Below, in pieces: positions 57,720 through 64,000 of a stretch of 64,000 nt of DNA; position 1 is the first letter of the stretch, and every line of letters begins with the position of its first letter. The notes under the pieces are model-generated. The model was not told where the DNA came from and did not search any database. It saw only the letters and a list, made by a program, of their open reading frames with translations. The position numbers were made by a program, and so were the translations under genes. This DNA is from Niallia sp. FSL W8-0635 (GTDB lineage: Bacteria > Bacillota > Bacilli > Bacillales > Cytobacillaceae), in contig NZ_JBBOYD010000001.1 of the NCBI RefSeq assembly GCF_038007965.1, forward strand, positions 1,528,501 to 1,592,500, read 5' to 3'.

Positions 57720-58403
57720 ATGAAAATACTAATAGTGGAAGACGATAAAACCATTGCCTCTGGTTTAGAATACAGTTTACAAAGTGAAAAGTATGAAACA
57801 ATTACGTGTTTTAACGTACAAACTGCCAAAAGAGCTTTAGAGGACCAACTAAAATTTATTGATTTATGTATCTTTGACCTTTCCCTTCCAGATGGTTCTG
57901 GATATGAACTATGTGAATATGTCAAAAGTAAAGCTGATAAGCCTGTCATTTTTTTAACAGCTTTAGATGATGAAGTGAATGTCGTAATGGGACTGGATAT
58001 GGGTGCAGATGACTATATAACAAAACCATTTCGCTTAAGAGAGCTTCTTTCTAGAATTAAATCCGTTTTGCGGCGGTACAATAAGCAGCTGCAGAATAAT
58101 CCTTTGATTGAAATAGATTCGATACGCATTAACACATCGGAAGGAAAGATTTATAAAAGAAATGAGGAAGTAATGGTTACGGCACTTGAATATCGCTTAT
58201 TTCTCATTTTTGCTAATAATATAGGACAAGTTTTAACTAGAAGCCAATTATTAGAGAAAATATGGGATGTGGCAGGAGATTTTGTTAATGATAATACATT
58301 AACCGTTTATATAAAAAGGCTCCGCGAAAAATTAGAGGACGATCCTCAAAAACCAACTATCATCAAAACCATACGTGGACTTGGCTATAAGGTAGGGGAT
58401 TAA
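57720..58403 (+). CDS. OmpR-family response regulator
   Basis: The ATG at 57720 follows GAGGAGT at normal spacing; an upstream in-frame start would add 18 residues without a ribosome site. The 227-residue protein has a receiver domain (1-118) with the acidic pair E7, D8, D9, phospho-acceptor D53 in CIFDLSLPDGSGYE, and DYITKPF. The winged helix (about 130-225) has NEEVMVTALEYRLFLIFANNIGQVLTRSQLLEKIWD and the recognition segment NTLTVYIKRLREKLEDDP. It pairs with the kinase two bases downstream and probably controls the ABC/FtsX transporter that follows. Certain family. Confidence 0.93.
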   Translation: MKILIVEDDKTIASGLEYSLQSEKYETITCFNVQTAKRALEDQLKFIDLCIFDLSLPDGSGYELCEYVKSKADKPVIFLTALDDEVNVVMGLDMGADDYITKPFRLRELLSRIKSVLRRYNKQLQNNPLIEIDSIRINTSEGKIYKRNEEVMVTALEYRLFLIFANNIGQVLTRSQLLEKIWDVAGDFVNDNTLTVYIKRLREKLEDDPQKPTIIKTIRGLGYKVGD

Positions 58404-58404
58404 T

Positions 58405-59409
58405 ATGATTCGTAATCGAGAAGTGAAGGTACTTCTATTCATTTTAGCGGTTATTAGCATAATGGCTATCATCTATGCAAGTGTTGTATATTCCATTTCA
58501 GCTGCAGTTTTTTTACTCGTTGTGATTGCTGCTATCACGTATTGTTTTTATCATTTTACTAGATACCGGTATAAGGAAATGGAAAAGCTATCGAATTATT
58601 TACAGCAAATTAGCAACGGAGATGTAAGGCTGGATATTCGGGATAATGTGGAAGGCGAATTGAGTATTTTAAAAAATAACATTTATAAGGTTACATTAAT
58701 GTTATCGGAGCAGAGCGCTCTTTTACGTGAGGAAAAATTAAAGCTTACAGATGCTATTTCAGATATATCCCATCAATTGAAAACACCATTAACTTCCATG
58801 GTTGTCATGACCGATTTGTTGTGCAATCCAAATCTTGAAGAAATGAGAAGGCGTGAATTTACGAATAATATTTCGATTCAGCTGGAAAGAATGGAATGGC
58901 TTGTTTCTTCCTTGCTGAAATTATCGAAAATGGATGCTGGGACGATTCCTTTTAAAAAGGAGCAAGTTGATGTTAAAAAACTGATTAATAAGTCAGTAGA
59001 ACCAATATTAATTCCAATGGATATTAAAGGACTTTCTTTTGAGATTACAGGAGACGAGAGTGTTTCCTATACTGGAGATTTTAATTGGACTGCGGAAGCA
59101 CTCATTAATATTTTGAAAAATTGTGTGGAGCATACCTCTGAAGATGGAAAAATACATATTCGATACGCTGAAAATGTTTTATTTACAGAAATCATTATTC
59201 AGGATAATGGGAAAGGCATCTCTAAAAAAGATTTGCCTTATATATTTAAACGATTTTATAAGGGAGAAAATGCAAGTGAAGATAGCATCGGTATTGGTTT
59301 AGCGATGGCCTATAGTATTATCAAAAGCCAGCATGGCGATATTGAAGTTAGAAGTAAGGTGGGGGAAGGGACTACTTTTCATATTAAGTTTTATAAACAG
59401 GTGATTTAG
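58405..59409 (+). CDS. Sensor histidine kinase
   Basis: The 334-residue kinase has two membrane helices near the N-terminus (about 8-27 and 29-50) with almost no extracellular loop, a HAMP-like region (about 52-100), then the phospho-acceptor motif ISDISHQLKTPLTSM. N box LINILKNCVEHTSEDG, G1 DNGKGISKKDLPYIFKRFYKG and G2 GIGLAMAYSI form the ATPase. Such intramembrane-sensing kinases normally sense antimicrobial peptides through the adjacent ABC transporter, as in Bce or Vnc modules. The gene begins two bases after the regulator. Family sure, ligand unknown. Confidence 0.92.
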   Translation: MIRNREVKVLLFILAVISIMAIIYASVVYSISAAVFLLVVIAAITYCFYHFTRYRYKEMEKLSNYLQQISNGDVRLDIRDNVEGELSILKNNIYKVTLMLSEQSALLREEKLKLTDAISDISHQLKTPLTSMVVMTDLLCNPNLEEMRRREFTNNISIQLERMEWLVSSLLKLSKMDAGTIPFKKEQVDVKKLINKSVEPILIPMDIKGLSFEITGDESVSYTGDFNWTAEALINILKNCVEHTSEDGKIHIRYAENVLFTEIIIQDNGKGISKKDLPYIFKRFYKGENASEDSIGIGLAMAYSIIKSQHGDIEVRSKVGEGTTFHIKFYKQVI

Positions 59410-59503
59410 TGGGGATAACGGTATCTAGGAGCGGGAATGAAAGCCAGAAATGCCCCATAAAAAAGAACAAAGCATAAAAGAACTTGCCACCTATTCCTAC
59501 GAA

Positions 59504-59558
59504 AGTGACTAAATTGTCACTTTAAAGTCACTGGAGAGTCACTTTAGACAGGTACACT
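59504..59558 (+). promoter_or_regulatory. Response-regulator box: three TCACT direct repeats and a -10
   Basis: GTCACT occurs at 59516-59521, 59527-59532 and 59538-59543, exactly 11 bases apart, and in reverse (AGTGAC) at 59504-59509. TACACT at 59553-59558 fits a -10 of the ABC operon, and there is no good -35. Direct repeats at one helical turn are the usual OmpR-type binding pattern. Confidence 0.65.
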
Positions 59559-59588
59559 AAGAGCATCAAGTATTTGGAGGACGATAAA

Positions 59589-60272
59589 ATGGAAATTTTA
59601 AAAATAGAAAATTTGTCTAAAGTGTATGGAAAAGGGGAAACGGCAGTAACGGCATTGGATAATGTATCTTTCACTGTTAATAAGGGTGAATTTGTTGCGA
59701 TTATCGGACCATCTGGATCAGGTAAATCTACGTTGCTTCACATGCTAGGTGGAGTGGATAGACCGACAAATGGAAAAGTTTTTGTAGATAATACAGATAT
59801 TTATCAATTAAATGAAACACAATTAGCTATTTTTAGAAGAAGACAAATTGGTCTTATCTATCAATTTTATAACTTAATCCCTATTCTTTCCGTAGAAGAA
59901 AATATTACGCTGCCTCTTCTATTAGATAATCATCAAGTAGATAAAGAGCAATTTAATCGCATTGTATCTATATTAGGCTTGCAACAAAGATTAGATCATC
60001 TTCCTAATCAATTATCGGGGGGACAGCAGCAGCGTGTTTCCATTGGACGTGCACTTATCAGTAATCCTGCTATTATGCTTGCAGACGAGCCTACAGGAAA
60101 TTTAGATAGTAAAAATAGTGAAGAGATTATGGAACTATTAAAAATGTTTAATAAAACCTATAATCAAACACTGATTGTTATTACCCATGATGAACGAATT
60201 GCATTACAAGCAGATCGAGTTATATCTGTTGAAGATGGAAAAATCGCCAAAAATGAGGTGATTCGTCCATGA
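59589..60272 (+). CDS. ABC transporter ATP-binding protein (MacB/LolD type)
   Basis: The ATG at 59589 lies eight bases after GGAGG; an in-frame TTG at 59574 overlaps that site. The 227-residue protein has Walker A GPSGSGKST, Q-loop QFYNLIP, signature LSGGQQQRVSIGRAL, Walker B IMLADEPTGNLD and an H-loop VITHDE. It is the common type that energises FtsX/MacB permeases for peptide-antibiotic defence or lipid transport. It overlaps the permease gene by 4 bases and is preceded by regulator-binding repeats. Family certain, substrate inferred from architecture. Confidence 0.93.
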   Translation: MEILKIENLSKVYGKGETAVTALDNVSFTVNKGEFVAIIGPSGSGKSTLLHMLGGVDRPTNGKVFVDNTDIYQLNETQLAIFRRRQIGLIYQFYNLIPILSVEENITLPLLLDNHQVDKEQFNRIVSILGLQQRLDHLPNQLSGGQQQRVSIGRALISNPAIMLADEPTGNLDSKNSEEIMELLKMFNKTYNQTLIVITHDERIALQADRVISVEDGKIAKNEVIRP

Positions 60273-62863
60273 ATATCATGAATAAACTCACTTTAAGAAA
60301 TTTAAAGGAGAATAAGCGAAGAACACTAGTAACCATAATTGGGGTCATTATCTCTGTTAGTATGCTGACAGCTGTAGCGACGCTTGGTCTTTCTTTTATC
60401 GATTTATTAAAGAGAGACAGTATGGCAAGAGACGGAGAGTGGCATGCACAATTTAGCGGTGTTAACAGCGAGCAAGCCAAAGAAATTAGAAAGGATAGTA
60501 ATATAGAAAAAGTTATTTTATCCAATGATTTGGGCTATGCGAACTGGAAGGATTCAAAAAATGAAAATAAACCGTATTTATTTTTTAAGCAGTATGATGA
60601 GCAAGGATTTAAGCAATTTTTAATTACCTTAAAAGAAGGTACGTTTCCAAAAGCCGCTAATGAAATAATTATATCTGATGAAATGAGGAAGAAGGGAAAT
60701 AGTCATTATGCTATCGGTGAAGAGTTAAAGGTTAGTATTGGGGAAAGGCATTTTAAATTAGATGAAGAAGATTCCATCCTAACACAAACAGATCCTCTAC
60801 AAAGGAATGAAGAAGGGGAAAGTGTAGAAGAAATCCAGCAGGCAAAATCCTACACATTCAAAATTGTCGGAATCATGGAAACTCCATCTTGGGAACCTTC
60901 ATGGTCACCAGGATATACCGTTGTTAGCTATTTGGACCAAAACGAATTAACAACTAGCAGCAGTGTAAATGCAAGTGTTGTGATGAAAAAGGTAAAGCAG
61001 TCTCTATATGAGGACTCGGAATCATTGGCAAAGAAATTAGCCATTGCAAAAGTAAATTTTAATAATGAGTTATTGCGTTATTATGGCGTATCATCGAATG
61101 ATAATTTGCTTCTTACAATGTATTCTTTAATAGGTATTGTCATCCTTGTTATCGTTATTGGTTCTGTGGCACTGATTTATAATGCGTTTGCTATTAGTGT
61201 GTCGGAACGGGCAAGACATTTAGGTATGCTTTCGAGTGTAGGAGCGACTAAGAAGCAAAAAAGAAATTCTGTATTCTTTGAGGGTGCAGTAATAGGTGGC
61301 ATCAGTATACCAATAGGAATAATTGCTGGGCTTGTGGGAATTGGAATTACATTCTCTTTTATCAATAAGTATTTGCAAGATGCCCTAAACTCTACTCAAG
61401 AATTAAATGTAGTTGTAACGCCTTATTCCATCCTATTTTCTATTATTATTTCAGTTGTAACCATATTTATTTCAACCTATTTGCCAGCTAGGAAAGCATC
61501 AAAGATTTCTGCAATTGATGCAATTAGACAAACGCAAGATATTAAATTATCAGGGAAAAAAATGAAAACATCTAAATTTGTGCGCAAGCTATTTGGAATA
61601 GAAGCGGAAATTGGCTTAAAAAACTTAAAACGGAATAAGCGTAGATATCAAACAACCGTATTTTCCTTAGTTATTAGTATTTTGCTTTTCTTAGTCGTGG
61701 CTTATTTTACCGATAATATGAAAAAGTCAGTGGGACTCTCACAGGAAAATATCGATTACGATATTGCTGTGTCTGCAGATTCAACAACTCCAGAGGAAGA
61801 GCTGCAGATTTTAGCGAATGCACCAAGTATTACAGAAAGCAATTTAATTAAGAATGCGTATGTAAGTACCTATTTAAAGAAAGATCTTTTAAGTGAAAAT
61901 AATAGGAAATCGGTGGAAAAAGGTGATGCGTTCTTAGAGGACGGCAAACTCCCCTTTACTGTAAATTTCTTTATTTTATCTGAATCTGCTTTTAAGCGTT
62001 ACGCTAATTCAGTAGGCTTTCCTATCAAAGAATATACGAATCCCGATGATCCAAAAGGGATAGTGATAGAGACGGCATCTTATTTTGATCCATATGAAGA
62101 GAAATTTGTGGAGGAAAAAGTGCTGAATGCGAAACCAGGGGATTATCTCGATCTCTATAGTTACCGTGAAGAAAGCGCAAAGGATGAAATATTTACTAAG
62201 ATACAGATTGGCTTATTTACGAATGAAACATTCATGGGAATGGATGCTGATAATTATAGAATGTTAACAATGATCATCTCTAATGAAGTAGCAGAGAAAT
62301 TATTTGAAAAGGAAAAAAATATTAATTTGAACTACAATCTCTATTTAAATAGCGACAATCCGGAGAAAGCCCAAGAAGAGTTAGAAGATTTAAAAACAGG
62401 CTCTATCTATATTTACAATGTGGAAAAGGATCGTAAGCAATCGGAACAGATGATTATGATTATGTCTGTTTTTATGTACGGTTTTATTTCCCTCATTTCC
62501 TTAATTAGTATTGCCAATATCTTTAATACCATTTCTACAAGTATATCTTTAAGAAAAAGAGAATTTGCTATGCTGCGTTCTGTTGGAATGACCCCAACTG
62601 GTTTTAATAAAATGATTTACTTTGAGAGTATCTTTTATGGGATAAAAGCATTGATGTATGGTCTTCCAATTAGCATAGGAGTAATAGCTATCCTATACTG
62701 GTCTATAAGCAATACATTTGAATATGGTTTTGCGCTTCCATGGTTAAGCATTTTCTATGTAGTGATTGCTATATTTATCATTGTCGCTTCCGCTATGCTA
62801 TATTCAGTCAGCAAAATTAAGAAAGAAAATATTATTGATGGCTTAAAGCAAGAGAATGCTTAA
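60269..62863 (+). CDS. FtsX-like ABC transporter permease
   Basis: The 864-residue protein has a first membrane helix near 18-40, a large outer domain (about 45-280), an FtsX module of three helices (about 285-410; NAFAISVSERARHLGMLSSVGATKKQ is the coupling segment), a cytosolic stretch, another helix near 460, a second outer domain (about 480-730), and a second FtsX module (about 735-855) with SLRKREFAMLRSVGMTPTG. Duplicated FtsX permeases of this size occur with an adjoining two-component system in Firmicutes and confer resistance to peptide antibiotics or sense envelope stress. Here it completes such a unit. Confidence 0.9.
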   Translation: MNIMNKLTLRNLKENKRRTLVTIIGVIISVSMLTAVATLGLSFIDLLKRDSMARDGEWHAQFSGVNSEQAKEIRKDSNIEKVILSNDLGYANWKDSKNENKPYLFFKQYDEQGFKQFLITLKEGTFPKAANEIIISDEMRKKGNSHYAIGEELKVSIGERHFKLDEEDSILTQTDPLQRNEEGESVEEIQQAKSYTFKIVGIMETPSWEPSWSPGYTVVSYLDQNELTTSSSVNASVVMKKVKQSLYEDSESLAKKLAIAKVNFNNELLRYYGVSSNDNLLLTMYSLIGIVILVIVIGSVALIYNAFAISVSERARHLGMLSSVGATKKQKRNSVFFEGAVIGGISIPIGIIAGLVGIGITFSFINKYLQDALNSTQELNVVVTPYSILFSIIISVVTIFISTYLPARKASKISAIDAIRQTQDIKLSGKKMKTSKFVRKLFGIEAEIGLKNLKRNKRRYQTTVFSLVISILLFLVVAYFTDNMKKSVGLSQENIDYDIAVSADSTTPEEELQILANAPSITESNLIKNAYVSTYLKKDLLSENNRKSVEKGDAFLEDGKLPFTVNFFILSESAFKRYANSVGFPIKEYTNPDDPKGIVIETASYFDPYEEKFVEEKVLNAKPGDYLDLYSYREESAKDEIFTKIQIGLFTNETFMGMDADNYRMLTMIISNEVAEKLFEKEKNINLNYNLYLNSDNPEKAQEELEDLKTGSIYIYNVEKDRKQSEQMIMIMSVFMYGFISLISLISIANIFNTISTSISLRKREFAMLRSVGMTPTGFNKMIYFESIFYGIKALMYGLPISIGVIAILYWSISNTFEYGFALPWLSIFYVVIAIFIIVASAMLYSVSKIKKENIIDGLKQENA

Positions 62864-62956
62864 TAGGAACAAAAGAAAAATAGAGAAGAATTAGAAAAAA
62901 ACTCGTCCGTTTTGTAACTGGTTCTGATTCCTATCACAAAAACTAAAAATGTATAT

Positions 62957-62998
62957 GAAAGAGACTATCAATTTGTAATAGAATTTGATGGTCTTTTT
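62957..62998 (+). terminator. Rho-independent terminator of the ABC/FtsX operon
   Basis: AGACTATCAA and TTGATGGTCT arms with one wobble, followed by five T residues. Confidence 0.75.
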
Positions 62999-63189
62999 CT
63001 GTTGATATAACGCGGAAAAATTATAAAATAGGCGTGAAGCTGTAAGCTAATTTGTATATCAAAATGTAAGGTTACAGAGGTTTCTGTTACCTTGATAATC
63101 GGACTGCAAAATGCGGTGTTTTTTATTTGCAAATTTATGTTTTTTCTTCGGCTTTGGTTACTGTTGTTGTTCGCGTAGCTATGAGAATT

Positions 63190-63376
63190 CATAAGCGGAG
63201 AATTTCCGGCTAATGCACAAAAGAAAGCTTATAAAGTAAAAATAAACGGAAATTTTCCGGTTAACTCCTCTAAATAAGACAAAATCAAGAGTTTTGTAGC
63301 ATATAAGCGGAAAAACTAACCTTATTTTTAAGTGAATAGGGACAATTTTCAATATAAGCGAAATTTTTACGTTTAT
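63190..63376 (+). repeat. Dispersed four-module repeat, copy C (diverged)
   Basis: Modules begin at 63196, 63247, 63308 and 63359, spacings 51, 61 and 51, as in copies A and B. The two first modules are good palindromes (CGGAGAATTTCCGG and CGGAAATTTTCCGG). Modules 3 and 4 are degraded (CGGAAAAACTAACC; CGAAATTTTTACG). The sequence between modules has only partial similarity to the other copies, for example GAGTTTTGTAGCATATAAGCGG before module 3. Confidence 0.7.
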
Positions 63377-63656
63377 GTTCCCATCACGGTGAAAGGAACA
63401 TCCAGTTATTATTGAGCCTTGGACCAAAAATACTTTTAGCGACACTTTGTAATGTTCATACACATAACAAATAGCCCTGCATTTTGCAGGACAAAAGATA
63501 TAGCAAACAAAAGGAAATTTTTAAATACATTTTCATAAAATGAGACAGGTATCCGAACCCGTTATCCGTTTTGGTGTTTTTTTTCCTATGTAAAAGCAAG
63601 CAGGTAAGGGAAAGAAGAATGTAGAATCAATAAAAGAAGACGGAGGAGGATAAAAA

Positions 63657-64000
63657 ATGACGATTGATATTTTACAACAAAATAAGAAAAGCTGGAATAA
63701 AGTAGCCCATCATTTTAATGGGATAGACGCATTGCCTAGCTATGGCCCTTTTAGCCAAACGGAAGAGGAATTAAGACTATTGAAAGAAATAACAAATAAA
63801 AAAGTCCTTGATATTGGGTGTGGCAGTGGACATTCTTTACTGTACATGGCTGATAAAGGAGCTAGTGAATTATGGGGGATAGACCTATCTGAAAAGCAAA
63901 TAGAGACTGCAAAAGAAACATTAAAAGGTCTATCTTCCAACTTATTCTGTGCTGCGATGGAGGAAGATATCGGTCTTCCGACATTATATTTCGACACCGT
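63657..64000 (+). CDS. SAM-dependent methyltransferase, class I (3' end outside window)
   Basis: The ATG at 63657 follows GGAGGAGG at good spacing. The visible 114 residues start MTIDILQQNKKSWNKVAHHF and carry the SAM-binding motif I VLDIGCGSGHSLLYMADKG near residue 50. The acidic end of the second strand, WGIDLSEKQIE, and the segment CAAMEEDIG that follows the third strand are also seen. The protein is a Rossmann-type methyltransferase related to UbiE/YcgJ-like small-molecule enzymes. The catalytic and acceptor-binding part lies past the window end, so the substrate cannot be guessed. Confidence 0.85.
   Translation, partial: MTIDILQQNKKSWNKVAHHFNGIDALPSYGPFSQTEEELRLLKEITNKKVLDIGCGSGHSLLYMADKGASELWGIDLSEKQIETAKETLKGLSSNLFCAAMEEDIGLPTLYFDT

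Larger units (their letters stand above)
62864..63656. other. Intergenic region with terminator, hairpins and repeat copy C
   Basis: About 790 bases. It holds the terminator at 62957-62998, a hairpin at 63068-63093 (AAGGTTACAG and CTGTTACCTT, one mismatch, no T run), repeat copy C, and a CCTGC/GCAGG hairpin at 63476-63490. No gene seen. Confidence 0.5.

Noticed and set aside
63179..63463. 94-residue minus-strand frame over repeat copy C
   Set aside because: AT-rich shadow frame with no ribosome site; crosses all four modules.
63657..64000. Mobile element or phage remnants anywhere in the window
   Set aside because: No transposase, integrase, terminal inverted repeats or attachment-site duplication was found. 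The small excisionase-like protein at 17595-17807 stands alone.

Overview
The window is AT-rich DNA from a Gram-positive, spore-forming type Bacillaceae (Bacillus, Niallia or Cytobacillus-like). The indicators are strong AGGAGG-type ribosome binding sites, frequent TTG and GTG starts, CcpA cre boxes, many U-tailed terminators, and Bacillus families such as TcyP, YhfI, YozQ, YesMN, DUF3231 and DUF1450. No tRNA, rRNA, phage, insertion sequence or CRISPR array was seen. The first and last genes are cut by the window edges.

Layout. 1-4.1 kb: two tandem glycerophosphodiesterases, then an XRE/TPR regulator divergent from an MFS exporter, with a matching operator in front of each. 4.1-11.9 kb: a double-length isoprenoid-synthase protein, a YhfI-like metallo-hydrolase, an amidase, a short-chain dehydrogenase and two acetyltransferases. 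11.9-17.6 kb: a PucR regulator followed by a permease, a DUF917 protein and a hydantoinase-like protein. 18-21.7 kb: a CPBP protease, then a preQ1-I riboswitch in front of queC-queD-queE-folE. 22.5-28 kb: cystine symporter, Ogt, a candidate CcpA-controlled small RNA, a DUF1450 protein, a cysteine-rich winged-helix regulator, sodA and an FMN reductase. 28.1-33.3 kb: a PrpR-like regulator with a KdgT transporter, a four-carbon acid sugar kinase and PdxA2. 33.4-42.2 kb: a YesMN-type two-component system divergent from a sugar ABC importer, a DUF624 protein and a sugar oxidoreductase. 42.3-50.4 kb: BCCT transporter, SET-domain protein, TruA, a PncB/NadD-type pair, a ZTP riboswitch in front of serA, and an unusual PRPP synthase paralogue. 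50.7-64 kb: amino-acid permease, ABC-2 exporter, YozQ-like peptide, polysaccharide deacetylase, a broken DUF3231 gene, a two-component system with its ABC/FtsX transporter, and the start of a methyltransferase.

The most unusual signals are mainly non-coding. (1) A dispersed repeat family of about 190 bp is present three times. Each copy has four CGGAAAA..TCCG modules whose starts are spaced 51, 61 and 51 or 52 bp apart. (2) A predicted 130-nt structured minus-strand RNA at about 24680-24812 has a perfect cre box inside its promoter spacer. (3) A TTATAC-N6-GTATAA palindrome appears to tie the cysteine-rich regulator, sodA and a DUF1450 gene together. (4) The PRPP synthase paralogue lacks the family's catalytic Lys-x-Arg arginine and has a rewritten ribose-5-phosphate loop. 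(5) The 788-residue protein carries two sets of Asp-rich isoprenoid-synthase motifs.

All calls come from reading the sequence and from family knowledge. No database search or folding program was run.
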